64,000 nucleotides of DNA. Source: Rhodothermales bacterium. GTDB lineage: Bacteria; Bacteroidota; Rhodothermia; Rhodothermales; JAHQVL01. Positions 8,928 to 18,040 of this stretch are shown here, piece after piece. Position 1 is the stretch's first letter; each line of letters begins with the position of its first letter. The stretch lies in assembly GCA_041391505.1 (NCBI GenBank), contig JAWKNW010000001.1, forward strand, positions 434,001 through 498,000, given 5' to 3'. A program made the position numbers and the translations under genes. The notes under the pieces were generated by a model. The model was given only the letters and a program-made list of their open reading frames with translations, was not told where the DNA came from and made no database searches.

Positions 8928-9305
8928 TCAGGCATTCAACGACATTTCAAGATCCCGATCGAGCCCGAACACAAAAATCCGCTCGCCCGTGCGCGTGCTG
9001 ATGTCCGTGTGCATCGTCAGGACGCTCGCCCCGGTGGCCTCCTCGATCATGGCGACGATCACCGGGCTCGAGGTCTCGATCAGCCGCGAGCGCATCTGCT
9101 TGATGAGCTCGACGCCGCCCTGCTCCAGCCCGACCTTCTGCTCGGCCGGACTCAGGATGCCCGTCAACCGCACCAGCACGAGGTCGGACACGATAAACGC
9201 GCGGGCCTGCTTCGGCCCTCGGCCGAGAAAGTCCCGCTCGAACTGGGTCAGCGCCGTGGTCACGGCCGCCTCGATCTGCCCTTTGGTCTTACCATTCAGG
9301 TCCAT
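8928..9305 (-). CDS. MpsC-family protein (DUF2294, YbcI-like)
   Basis: 125 aa from the ATG at 9305 (a GTG directly before it is less likely). Small soluble protein with the DUF2294/MpsC pattern: KTKGQIEAAVTTALTQFERD, a conserved GRGPKQARAFIVSDLVLVRL segment, LTGILSPAEQKV, and a final MHTDISTRTGERIFVFGLDRD. MpsC genes accompany the MpsAB/DabAB-type inorganic-carbon or membrane-potential system in Firmicutes, and B. subtilis YbcI lies in such an operon. Here it stands near sbtA-sbtB, which fits a carbon-uptake link. The biochemical role of the family is not established. A strong terminator follows about 165 bp downstream, so it is probably a separate transcript from the sbtA unit. Confidence 0.8.
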   Translation of the reverse strand: MDLNGKTKGQIEAAVTTALTQFERDFLGRGPKQARAFIVSDLVLVRLTGILSPAEQKVGLEQGGVELIKQMRSRLIETSSPVIVAMIEEATGASVLTMHTDISTRTGERIFVFGLDRDLEMSLNA

Positions 9306-9320
9306 CACACGTCGTGCGTC

Positions 9321-10010
9321 TTACATCGCGAAGCAGTAAAAATAGCCGTTCCCACCGGTGGCGATCAGGTTGTCCTGGCTGCAGCCGCGGGACCCGTGCG
9401 CCGCATTCCACGACGTCGGATTGTCGCCGCCGCCCTGTCGGTCGTGATGCCCGACCTGCGCGCTGCCATCGCCGTTGCTGGTCCAGTTGCCGCAGGTGTG
9501 GTCGCCGTCCGGGAAGACGGTGCCGTCGAGCTGCGAACCGGTGAGGATATCGTGCTGGTTCGGCGTATCGCCACGGCCGTTGACGACCATGCCCGTTTCA
9601 GTCAGGGAATTCTCCTTGCTGAGCTTGTTGTTTTCGCTGTGGAGGTCCTCCACGCTCGTGGCCACAACGACGCCCTTCGCATTCATCCAGGGGCCCATGC
9701 CGATCCGGTCGCGGGCGTTCACCGCCGGCTGGCCGTCGGCCGCGTGGGCGCTCAGGTAGGCGCGCCAGGTCTTGTCCCCCGCTCCGGCCGCGGCGGCGAG
9801 CGTCTGGCAGTGGGCGTCGGCGCCGGCCAGGCCGCCGAGGTTTGCGCCGTCGCCTGGGCCGGCGCTCGTGATGAAGAAGCCGAGGTCTGACGCAGGCGTG
9901 GCGTCGGCGTTCATTTCAGCGGCGCTGGAGGTCTGCTGGTCGCCGCAGCCAAGGGTGACCGACGCGGCGAGCAGACCGGCTAAAAGAAGGAGTGCGTGCG
10001 TTCGATGCAT
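9321..10010 (-). CDS. Lipoprotein with a C-type-lectin/DUF1554-like domain
   Basis: 229 aa. Signal peptide with lipobox VTLG-C (Cys 22), then a short acidic linker. The rest resembles a secreted domain seen in myxobacterial and Leptospira-type proteins: FFITSAGPGDGANLGGLAGA with DAHCQTLA, KTWRAYLS, NARDRIGMGPWMNAKG, TGSQLDGTVFP, CGNWTS, and a final GCSQDNL with GYFYCF. Four Cys in the mature domain could form two disulfides, as in C-type-lectin folds. A carbohydrate or surface binding role is a guess from the fold. It lies 15 bp upstream of the MpsC gene on the same strand, probably by chance. Confidence 0.6.
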   Translation of the reverse strand: MHRTHALLLLAGLLAASVTLGCGDQQTSSAAEMNADATPASDLGFFITSAGPGDGANLGGLAGADAHCQTLAAAAGAGDKTWRAYLSAHAADGQPAVNARDRIGMGPWMNAKGVVVATSVEDLHSENNKLSKENSLTETGMVVNGRGDTPNQHDILTGSQLDGTVFPDGDHTCGNWTSNGDGSAQVGHHDRQGGGDNPTSWNAAHGSRGCSQDNLIATGGNGYFYCFAM

Positions 10011-10037
10011 GGTTTCTACCGTGGGATGATGGAGGGT

Positions 10038-12299
10038 TCAGTGGAGTACGTTGAACAATCGGCTGTATTTGACGACGACGGTCTGACTGTCGACGCCCGG
10101 GAGGAGCAACCTGTCGAACCCGTTCGTCTGGTTGAAGACGATGAACAGGCCGGTGCCGGCGGTCTGGACCCAGCCGAACCGGAAGTTGGCGGACCACAGG
10201 TCGGCCGCATCGTTGTACTGGACGAGCGACTGCACGTAGAGGCTCGGCGTAAACGAATAGGACAGCCGCACCCGGAACAGGTTGGTCGTGAACCGCCCCC
10301 CGGGCAGGTCGACGATGTTGCGGCTCAGGCTCCACTCGGAGTTAAACCGGTCGCCCGAGCGCAACCGAAGGGTCGGCGAAAGCGCCACGCGATCGCCGCC
10401 GAAAAACCCGCCGATGACCGCCTGCATGCGTCCGCTCACCGCCTTGCCCTGATCGGTGAGGGCGACCAGCATGGCTTCCTGATGGTCGTAGGATCCGGCC
10501 GGCACGACCACGTCGTCGAGGATCGTAAAATCCTCCCGCACGCCTTCGTGGGTGATGTTCATGCCGGTATGAATCTCGAACCCGCTGGCCCATTCCCAGT
10601 GGTTGTCGATATGCATGAAGCCGCTTTCGTAGAAATCGTCGAATCCCCAGTACCCCGTGTAGCTGATGTGGGGGCGCAGCTCATGGAAACCGAAGAAGTC
10701 GGGCCGGTAGCGATGGAAGATCAGCACATTGCCGGAGCGGTAGGCCGTTCGCTGGAGAAAGCCGACTTCCGGGTTGAAGTTCTGCGCCACCTCGACGTAG
10801 CCGGCGTCGAGCAGCCAGCGTTCCGAGTTGTAGCCCGTGCCGATCCGGAAGGCGTACTGATCGTCCGACAACCCCGGCGTGACGCTGCGCGCCAGGAATC
10901 CCGACACCGAGCCGTAGCGTCCGATGCCCAGCTGCCCGTCGATCGAGACGAGGCGGTTGTAGTCGTCCGTGCCGGCGAAGTCGCCGACGCCCTGCCGGTT
11001 GGTGAACAGGCCGCCGATAAACGAGCGGTTGCGCAGCTCGCGCCGGACGCGCGCGACCCCGAAGTTATTTCCGGGGATGCCGGCTTCGCCGATCTGCGCC
11101 GTCTGCATGTTGAGAAAGCCGATCTTCATCCCGGCCGCATCGCCCGACACGCGCGCGCCGCCGACGATCGGGACTGCCTCCCCGTTGGGCCCGATGCCGA
11201 TCCGCCGGCTGAAAAACAGCTCCACCGAGCCGGGCTGGCCGGCGGAGAAGATGCCGGCGTTCTCGAGGAAAAACGGCCTTTTTTCCGGAAAAAACAGGTT
11301 GAAGCGGTCGAGGTTGATCTGCTGTTCGTCTGCCTCCACCTGCGCAAAGTCGGTGTTGTAGGTCGCATCCAGCGTGAGGCTGGTCGTGAGGCTGTATTTG
11401 AGATCGACGCCAAAATCGGCGTCGGGGCCTACCCGCTCGAACGCATCGACCGGCACGTCGCGGCCGCCCTGCGCCAGGACGTAGGGGGTGATCTGGAGGT
11501 TGCGCGGGTCCGGGATGTCGAGCCCCTCGAGGGTGCCGGCGAGGGAAACGCGCGGCAGATCGAACTGCCGGGGCAGCGGGGCCCAGAACGCCTTCTCGCG
11601 CATGCGGCGGATGGTGCGCTGGAAATTGACGCCCCACACCTGCGCCTCGCCGCTCGTGAACCGGAGGGTTCGGAATGGGATGGCGAACTCGGCGCTCCAG
11701 CCGTAATCGCCGATTTCGGTCTGGACTGTCCACGAGCCGTCCCAGTTGACGTTGACGCCGCCGCCCGAGCCGGCCTGCGCGCGCGGCCCGCCGGCAAAGC
11801 CGCCGCCCGAGCCCTCGTTGCTGACCTGCGCGTCGTATTCGACGCCGGCGGGATTCGTCCCGAAGATGAAGCCGTTCTGGAGGTCCCGATAGGTATCCAG
11901 CACCATCCGAAAGCTGTCCATGTCGTCAAGCGCCGCGTCGCGCCGGCTGTCCGCCACGATGATCTGATCGGGCGATCGGTCGTAGCAAACGACGCCGACA
12001 TACAGCATATCATTGGTATACACCACGCGGACGATCGTCTCCTCGGTCGCCGGTTGCCCTTCGTCGGGGGTGGTCTGGCTGAAGCCGGCAATCTGGGGGG
12101 CGTCGCGCCACGCCGGGTCGCCGAGCACATTCCCATCGATGGCGGGCAGGGTGGCGGCCTTCATCGCCTTGGCCACCGGCGCCATGGTTTCGGGCGCACG
12201 GTAGGAAGCCGCCGGCTGCGCTACGGCGCGCCCTGCTCCGACAAACCCGACACATACAACCAGACAGAGAACACCCGTCAATCGATACAACGTACGCAT
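10038..12299 (-). CDS. DUF5916 outer-membrane protein with N-terminal CBM9-like domain
   Basis: 753 aa from the ATG at 12299, where a normal signal peptide begins (MRTLYRLTGVLCLVV, ending AVAQ); the frame is open 80 codons further upstream but that part is not signal-like. Residues about 45-200 have the carbohydrate-binding family 9 / DOMON pattern (LPAIDGNVLGDPAWRDAPQI). The remainder, with INLDRFNLFFPEKRPFFLEN and GIGPNGEAVPIVGGARVSG, is the DUF5916 signature and ends in amphipathic strands typical of an outer-membrane barrel. The function of the family is unknown; the CBM9-like part suggests glycan contact. The gene stands alone between the lectin-like lipoprotein and a divergent esterase. 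Confidence 0.85.
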   Translation of the reverse strand: MRTLYRLTGVLCLVVCVGFVGAGRAVAQPAASYRAPETMAPVAKAMKAATLPAIDGNVLGDPAWRDAPQIAGFSQTTPDEGQPATEETIVRVVYTNDMLYVGVVCYDRSPDQIIVADSRRDAALDDMDSFRMVLDTYRDLQNGFIFGTNPAGVEYDAQVSNEGSGGGFAGGPRAQAGSGGGVNVNWDGSWTVQTEIGDYGWSAEFAIPFRTLRFTSGEAQVWGVNFQRTIRRMREKAFWAPLPRQFDLPRVSLAGTLEGLDIPDPRNLQITPYVLAQGGRDVPVDAFERVGPDADFGVDLKYSLTTSLTLDATYNTDFAQVEADEQQINLDRFNLFFPEKRPFFLENAGIFSAGQPGSVELFFSRRIGIGPNGEAVPIVGGARVSGDAAGMKIGFLNMQTAQIGEAGIPGNNFGVARVRRELRNRSFIGGLFTNRQGVGDFAGTDDYNRLVSIDGQLGIGRYGSVSGFLARSVTPGLSDDQYAFRIGTGYNSERWLLDAGYVEVAQNFNPEVGFLQRTAYRSGNVLIFHRYRPDFFGFHELRPHISYTGYWGFDDFYESGFMHIDNHWEWASGFEIHTGMNITHEGVREDFTILDDVVVPAGSYDHQEAMLVALTDQGKAVSGRMQAVIGGFFGGDRVALSPTLRLRSGDRFNSEWSLSRNIVDLPGGRFTTNLFRVRLSYSFTPSLYVQSLVQYNDAADLWSANFRFGWVQTAGTGLFIVFNQTNGFDRLLLPGVDSQTVVVKYSRLFNVLH

Positions 12300-12541
12300 G
12301 GACAAGAATGGGGTACAAATGGGGTAAGAAGGCCACTGAGACGTTTCGCGTTTTACGCCGTATGGGGCCGGCACGCGGCCTCCCGCCAGGGAAGCACGTC
12401 TGGAATGCGTGCAAGATACACAATCCCGGGGACCGGGTATCTGCATTTCTGCTTGCAGGGGGTTAATTTCGGGGGAAATACCTGAATGTGCGCGCAAATC
12501 CGGCGGCCGTTCGTGAAGCTCACCATGCTCTCTCTGCACCG

Positions 12542-14170
12542 ATGAAACTCGTCTCCCTTCTCCTGGTCATGACCTTGATCGTGGCCTACCGGGCCGGCGC
12601 CCAGTCGAACACGCCTCCCCTGACCGTCCGCACCGCGCAGGGCCTCGTCGAGGGCGTTTCGGAATCCGGCGTGCGCGCCTTCAAGGGCATTCCGTTCGCG
12701 CAGCCGCCGGTCGGCGATCTGCGCTGGCGCGAGCCGCAGCCCGCCGAGGGGTGGGACGGCGTCCGGAAAACCGATCGCTTCGGTCCCCGCTGCATGCAGC
12801 GGCCGCTCTTCGGCGACATGAACTTCCGCTCGGACGACATGAGCGAGGACTGCCTGTACCTGAACGTCTGGACGCCCGCGACCTCGCCCGACGATCGCCT
12901 CCCCGTGCTGGTCTATTTCTACGGCGGCGGCCTCTTCACCGGCGACGGCTCCGAGCCCCGGTACGACGGCGAGCGCATCGCGCGCGAGGGCATCGTCTCG
13001 CTTACGGCCAACTACCGGCTCAACATCTTCGGCTTCTTCGCGCACCCCGAACTGACGGCCGAGTCGCCGAACCGCGCCTCGGGCAACTACGGCTACCTCG
13101 ACCAGAAGGCGGCGCTGGAATGGGTGCGCGACAACATCGCGGCGTTCGGCGGCGACCCGGATCGGGTGACGATCGCCGGCGAGTCGGCCGGCTCGGTGTC
13201 GGTCAGCGCGATGATGATGTCGCCGCAGACGAAAGACCTCATCGCCGGCGCCATCGCGTCGAGCGGATCGCTCATGGGCACGCTCGCCGCCGAACCGCGC
13301 GCGGAGGTCGAAGCGAAGGGCGAGGCTTTCGCCGCCGCGCAGGGCGCCGCGTCGCTGGCGGCGCTGCGGGCCATCCCGGCAGACCAGATCCTCGAAGCCA
13401 CGGCCACGCTCAATCCGGCGCATTTCACGTCGAGCATCGACGGGTATCTCATCCCCGAGTCCCCCGCCGCCCTTTACACCCGTGGCGAGCAGGCCCGGGT
13501 GCCCCTGCTCATCGGCTGGAATTCGCAGGAGATGGGCTGGCAGGCGCTCTTGGCCAACCGCGAGCCGACCGTCGCCAACTACACGGAGGTCGTCCGCGCC
13601 CTCTATGGCGACCACGCCGACGCCGTGCTCGACGTGTACCGCCCGCTCTCCGATGCCGATGTGATCCAGGTGGCCACCGATCTCGCGAGCGACCGCTTCA
13701 TCGGGTTCAGCACCTGGAAGTGGGCCGATCTGCACAGCCGCACCGGGCAGCCGGTGTACCGCTACATGTACGCCCGGCCGCGTCCGGCCATGCGGCCTGA
13801 AATGGGTGACGCCGTGGCCGGTCTGGCCGGCGGGGTCGTCCGGGGCGAAGCCGCCCGGGCAAACCGCCCGCCGCCGGCCACGGGCGCCGTCCACTCGGCC
13901 GACATCGAATACGCGATGGGCAATCTATCGACAAACCGGGTGTACGACTGGCAGCCGGAGGACTTCACGGTTTCCGCCATCTTTATGGCCTATTATGCGA
14001 ACTTCGTCAAGACCGGCAACCCGAACGGCCTCGGCGTGCCGGCGTGGCCGGCGCTCAACGCCGGCGGCGCGCCGCAGGTTATGCGCATCGACGCCGTCAC
14101 CCGCGCCGAACCCGAGATGAACGCGGCCCGTTACCGCGTGCTCGACCGCCTCTATATGACCGCGCAATAA
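12542..14170 (+). CDS. Secreted carboxylesterase, type B family
   Basis: 542 aa from the ATG at 12542, which starts a clear signal peptide (MKLVSLLLVMTLIV, ending AGAQ). The catalytic Ser is S215 in GESAG; the acid is Glu in GWNSQEMG and the His is in AVHSADIEYAMGN. Other family marks are GIPFAQPPVGDLRW, EDCLYLNVWTP and FYGGGLFTGDG. It should hydrolyse carboxylic esters in the periplasm, possibly acetyl or feruloyl groups on glycans or lipids. The C-terminus (NFVKTGNPNGLGVPAWP) aligns well with the esterase half of the fusion protein at the left edge, so two related esterases are present within 13 kb. A GH78 rhamnosidase follows 32 bp downstream. Confidence 0.92.
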   Translation: MKLVSLLLVMTLIVAYRAGAQSNTPPLTVRTAQGLVEGVSESGVRAFKGIPFAQPPVGDLRWREPQPAEGWDGVRKTDRFGPRCMQRPLFGDMNFRSDDMSEDCLYLNVWTPATSPDDRLPVLVYFYGGGLFTGDGSEPRYDGERIAREGIVSLTANYRLNIFGFFAHPELTAESPNRASGNYGYLDQKAALEWVRDNIAAFGGDPDRVTIAGESAGSVSVSAMMMSPQTKDLIAGAIASSGSLMGTLAAEPRAEVEAKGEAFAAAQGAASLAALRAIPADQILEATATLNPAHFTSSIDGYLIPESPAALYTRGEQARVPLLIGWNSQEMGWQALLANREPTVANYTEVVRALYGDHADAVLDVYRPLSDADVIQVATDLASDRFIGFSTWKWADLHSRTGQPVYRYMYARPRPAMRPEMGDAVAGLAGGVVRGEAARANRPPPATGAVHSADIEYAMGNLSTNRVYDWQPEDFTVSAIFMAYYANFVKTGNPNGLGVPAWPALNAGGAPQVMRIDAVTRAEPEMNAARYRVLDRLYMTAQ

Positions 14171-14202
14171 CAGCCTTTCCTGATCCCCCATCCCGCTCCA
14201 TC

Positions 14203-17200
14203 ATGCGTTTTATCCGCCTCCTCATTCTGGCGCTCAGTCTGTCCTTTGCCACGGCGTCCGCCGCGCCGGCCCTCGTCGAGGGGCTCCAGACCGAGTACAT
14301 GGAGACCCCTCTCGGGCTGGATATCGCGCGTCCCCGCTTCAGCTGGCGCATGACCGCGCAGGACGCCACGCGGGGGCTCATGCAGACGGCGTACCGGGTC
14401 GTCGTCCACGATGCGTCGGGCGCCGCGATGTGGGACTCGGAGCGGATCGGCGGGGGAATCTCGCACGGCATCGTGTACGCCGGCATGCCGCTCCAGCCCG
14501 AGACGCGTTACATCTGGACCGTGACGGTGTGGGACAACCTCGGCGGGCGATCCACCGCGTCCTCGTGGTTCGAGACGGGGTTGATGAACCCGGATATCGC
14601 CGCGTGGGACGGGGCGACGTGGATCGGCGGTGGCGACGAGGACCTGCCGTTTCAGGCGTCCTATTTCTCGGTCTACAAACTCGATTATGTCGTCCAGCTG
14701 GACGAAGGCGCGAGGTCGACGCGCGCCGGCCTGGTTTTCGGGGCCAACGACAGCCGGCTGATGGACGCGGACAAGAACCTGTTCGGCATCGAAAACCGCG
14801 AGGATGAGAGCTACGTGGCGATCGAGCTGGACATCGCGGGGCTGCAGCAGCCGGGCGGGCGGGCAGCCCTGCATGTCTACCGCGCCGGGTACCATCCGAG
14901 CGACAGCCCCCAGACGCCCTTCAAGTCGTACGATATCCCGCTGGAGGTGATCAGCGCGGCCAACGCCTACGCCCCGCACCGGGTCTTCGTCGAGTGCAAC
15001 TTCGGGCTCTTCATGATCTACATCGACGCCGTGGATCCGGCGCATCAGATCACCCTGAGCGACGCACCGACCCAGGGCGGCGGCGGCCCGGGCGGCAACA
15101 GGGCGGCCCTGAATCTGAACCCCGTCGGCAGCGGCAACAACTTCATCAGCTTCCCGATGGTAGCGGAAATCGGTTTCCGGATGCCGGCGGGCCAGAAGGC
15201 GCGGTTCTCCGAGGTGGTGGTGCGGAACTACCGCGAGCCGTCGAATCCGCTGTTTAGCGAGGATCTGGCCGCGAGCGACTACAGCGGGCTCTTCGCCGGC
15301 GAGGCGGGCCTCCAGATCGCCGGCGGCGCGTATACCGTCGACGGCGGCAGCGCGGGGCGCCTCATCACCGCCGACCCGAGCCGGAACGCCATGCCGATGC
15401 TGCGCACCGAATTCGACGCGGCATCCAAGCCCATCGCACGCGCCCGGCTTTATGTGACGGCCCGGGGCATTTACGAGATGTACCTCAACGGCGAGCGCGT
15501 GGGCGAAGACTACTTCAACCCCGGCCTCACGCAGTACAACCGGCATCACATGTACCAGACGTACGATGTGACCGATCAGGTATCCGCCGGCAACAATGCG
15601 CTCGGCGCGATGCTGGCCGAGGGCTGGTGGAGCGGCAACATCACGTTCAGCGGCCAGAACTGGAATTATTTCGGGGACCGGCAGTCCCTGCTCGCCCGAT
15701 TGGTCGTGACCTATGCGGATGGGACCACCGACGTTGTCACGACGCGGCCCGAAACCTGGTCGTTCTACAACGACGGACCGGTGCGGTATGGCAGCTTCTT
15801 CCAGGGCGAGATCTACGACGCGACGCGGGAAGCGGCCGTCGCCGGCTGGGACACCCCGGGCTACGCCGGCGCCGGCTGGAAGCCGGCCGTGGAAGTCCCG
15901 CTGGACGGCACGGCATTCCAGAACGAGACGCTCAACTACGACGACTTCGCGCTCGTCGCCCAGTTCGGCGAAAACCCCACCATCGTGATGCAGCGGGTGG
16001 CGGAGCGGGTGAACGAGGTGCGCCCCGGTGTGTTTGTCTATGACATGGGCCAGAACATGGTGGGCTTTCCCGAGATCGATATCGTGGGCGGTACGGCCGG
16101 CCAGCCCGTCACGCTGCGGTATGCGGAGGTCCTCTATCCCAACCTGCCCGAGCACGGCGACAACGTCGGGATGATCATGCTGGAAAACATCCGCGCCGCG
16201 CTCACCCAGGACATCCACATCATGAAGGGGGGCGACGAAACGATCCGGCCCCGGTTCACCTTCCACGGCTTCCGCTACCTCGAGATCACGGGCATCGACG
16301 AGGCGCTCCCGCTGACCGCGGTGCGCGGCAACGTGGTGAGCAGCATCGACCGGCTGGCGTCGATCTACGAAACGTCGAACCCGAAGGTCAACCGGCTCTG
16401 GCAGAACATCACCTGGTCGATGCGCGGCAACTTCCTGTCGATCCCGACCGACACGCCGGCCCGCAACGAGCGGATGGGCTGGAGCGGCGACATCAGCGTG
16501 TTCGCCCGCTCGGCAACCTATCTGGCCCACGCCAATCCCTTCCTGCGCCGACACCTGCTCGGTATGCGCGACGTCCAGCGCGCCGATGGGCGCTTCACCG
16601 ATGTCGCCCCGATGGGCGGCGGGTTTGGCGGCACCCTCTGGGGCAGCGCCGGCGTCACGGTGGCCTGGGAAGCCTTCCAGCAGTATGGCGACCTCGACCT
16701 GCTCGCCGAGCATTTCGAAGCCGTTCAGCGCTACCTGGCGTTCCTCGACACACGGATCGATCCCGCCACCGGTGTTCTGAACGAAGGACCGCTCGGCGAC
16801 TGGTTGAGCCCGGAGGGCAACAAAAACGACAACACGCTGCTGTGGACCGCCTACCAGATTTTCGACCTGGAACTGGCGGCCCGCATGGCCGAGGCGCTCG
16901 GGCGCGACGACGACGCCGGCCGGTACTGGCAACGTCGCGCCGAACGCAAGGCGCACTTCAACGCGACGTATGTGGACCCGGCCACGCATCGGACGATCGC
17001 CTCGGGCTTCCAGACACGCGGCTTCGGCGGCGGCGCGCCCAGGGCCGCCGGCGACGTGATCGACACGCAGGTCTCCTATGCCGTACCCCTCGCGCTGGGC
17101 GTGTTCAGCGAGGAAAACGCTCCGCACGCCGCCCGCCTCCTCGCCGAGTCGGTGATGCGGGAAAATGTCGACGACAGCGGCGCGACGCGGCCGGCGTATT

Positions 17201-17781
17201 CGCTGATGACCGGGTTTATCGGGACGGCGTGGATCAGCAAAGCCCTGTCGGATTACGGATACGACGAGGCGGCGTACCGGCTGCTCCAGCAGACGTCCTA
17301 CCCCTCCTGGCTCTACCCCGTCGACCAGGGCGCGACGACGATCTGGGAGCGTCTGAATTCCTACACGATCGAGAATGGCTTCGGCGGCAACAACAGCATG
17401 AACTCGTTCAACCACTACTCCTTCGGGGCCGTGGGGGCCTGGATGTACAACTATTCGCTCGGCATCCAGCGCGACGCGTCCGCGCCGGGGTTCCGGCACT
17501 TCATCCTCCAGCCGACGCCCGATCCTACCGGCGCCATGACCTGGGCGCGCGGCCACTACGACGCGGTCTACGGGCGGATCGAGAGCGCCTGGGAGCGGTC
17601 GGGCACCGGTGTGACCTACCGGTTTACCGTGCCGGCCAACACGACGGCCACGCTGCGGCTGCCGGCGGCGTCGCCTCAAGCCGTCTCGGGAGACCTGACC
17701 GGGGCGCGTTGGGTGGGGATGGAAGCCGATCGGGTGGTCTACGAGCTGGCGCCGGGCGCATATACGTTCGTGGTGCGCTAA
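14203..17781 (+). CDS. Secreted alpha-L-rhamnosidase, glycoside hydrolase family 78
   Basis: 1192 aa from the ATG at 14203, which gives a signal peptide ending ASAA; the open frame upstream overlaps the esterase. N-terminal fibronectin-like domain (VEGLQTEYMETPLGLDIARP is a GH78 hallmark), then about 220 extra residues (roughly 145-370) resembling a LamG/3-keto-disaccharide-type beta-sandwich (WDGATWIGGGDEDLPFQASY). After this come the Bac_rhamnosid_N domain (RLYVTARGIYEMYLNGERVG), the (alpha/alpha)6 catalytic domain (NERMGWSGDISVFARSATY, GDWLSPEG, ATTIWERLNSYT, whose Glu is the likely base) and a C-terminal beta domain. It should release terminal alpha-L-rhamnose from glycans or glycosides. 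The inserted domain may bind sugar. Followed by a terminator. Confidence 0.93.
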   Translation: MRFIRLLILALSLSFATASAAPALVEGLQTEYMETPLGLDIARPRFSWRMTAQDATRGLMQTAYRVVVHDASGAAMWDSERIGGGISHGIVYAGMPLQPETRYIWTVTVWDNLGGRSTASSWFETGLMNPDIAAWDGATWIGGGDEDLPFQASYFSVYKLDYVVQLDEGARSTRAGLVFGANDSRLMDADKNLFGIENREDESYVAIELDIAGLQQPGGRAALHVYRAGYHPSDSPQTPFKSYDIPLEVISAANAYAPHRVFVECNFGLFMIYIDAVDPAHQITLSDAPTQGGGGPGGNRAALNLNPVGSGNNFISFPMVAEIGFRMPAGQKARFSEVVVRNYREPSNPLFSEDLAASDYSGLFAGEAGLQIAGGAYTVDGGSAGRLITADPSRNAMPMLRTEFDAASKPIARARLYVTARGIYEMYLNGERVGEDYFNPGLTQYNRHHMYQTYDVTDQVSAGNNALGAMLAEGWWSGNITFSGQNWNYFGDRQSLLARLVVTYADGTTDVVTTRPETWSFYNDGPVRYGSFFQGEIYDATREAAVAGWDTPGYAGAGWKPAVEVPLDGTAFQNETLNYDDFALVAQFGENPTIVMQRVAERVNEVRPGVFVYDMGQNMVGFPEIDIVGGTAGQPVTLRYAEVLYPNLPEHGDNVGMIMLENIRAALTQDIHIMKGGDETIRPRFTFHGFRYLEITGIDEALPLTAVRGNVVSSIDRLASIYETSNPKVNRLWQNITWSMRGNFLSIPTDTPARNERMGWSGDISVFARSATYLAHANPFLRRHLLGMRDVQRADGRFTDVAPMGGGFGGTLWGSAGVTVAWEAFQQYGDLDLLAEHFEAVQRYLAFLDTRIDPATGVLNEGPLGDWLSPEGNKNDNTLLWTAYQIFDLELAARMAEALGRDDDAGRYWQRRAERKAHFNATYVDPATHRTIASGFQTRGFGGGAPRAAGDVIDTQVSYAVPLALGVFSEENAPHAARLLAESVMRENVDDSGATRPAYSLMTGFIGTAWISKALSDYGYDEAAYRLLQQTSYPSWLYPVDQGATTIWERLNSYTIENGFGGNNSMNSFNHYSFGAVGAWMYNYSLGIQRDASAPGFRHFILQPTPDPTGAMTWARGHYDAVYGRIESAWERSGTGVTYRFTVPANTTATLRLPAASPQAVSGDLTGARWVGMEADRVVYELAPGAYTFVVR

Positions 17782-17877
17782 AACGTCATCCCGAGCCGCC
17801 ACGCGTTCACGCCGGGCGTGTCGAGTCCCAACGTCATCCCGAGCCGCCACGCGTTCACGCGGGGCGTGCCGAGGGAC
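17782..17877. repeat. Two tandem copies of a 48-bp repeat
   Basis: Copy 1 is 17782-17829 and copy 2 is 17830-17877, offset 48 bp. Each starts AACGTCATCCCGAGCCGCC and includes ACGCGTTCACG and a GGGCGTG half; they differ at a few bases. The pair starts directly after the rhamnosidase stop. The GTCATCCCGAGC start and GAGGGACCTC end are of the type seen in dispersed extragenic repeats of this group. Confidence 0.8.
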
Positions 17878-17918
17878 CTCCCGGCCTGCATTCAACGTCG
17901 CTTCCTCGCGCATTCCGC

Positions 17919-17950
17919 CCCCCACGCTGAAGCGTGGGGGCTATGTTTTT
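17919..17950 (+). terminator. Rho-independent terminator of the esterase-rhamnosidase unit
   Basis: Perfect 9-bp stem CCCCCACGC (17919-17927) and GCGTGGGGG (17932-17940) with a TGAA tetraloop, followed by CTATG and TTTTT. It lies about 140 bp after the rhamnosidase stop. Confidence 0.85.
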
Positions 17951-17978
17951 GGGGGGCCAGGCGTGGGGGGCCAGGCGT
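17951..17978. repeat. Two tandem copies of a 14-bp G-rich repeat
   Basis: GGGGGGCCAGGCGT occurs twice head to tail directly after the terminator. The rest of the gap, to 18040, holds only a weak 7-bp inverted repeat (18009-18015 with 18025-18031) that may lie in the 3' end of the converging symporter transcript. Confidence 0.6.
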
Positions 17979-18040
17979 GGGCTGGGCTTTTGCGCGATTA
18001 CCGCGAAGTGCCTGTATCTGCGCGACAGGCAGTCAGCCCA

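Noticed and set aside
17782..17877. Possible CRISPR array
   Set aside because: Only two head-to-tail 48-bp units without spacers, and no cas genes.
14152..17925. 1257-codon minus-strand ORF
   Set aside because: Antisense to the GH78 rhamnosidase; a shadow frame.
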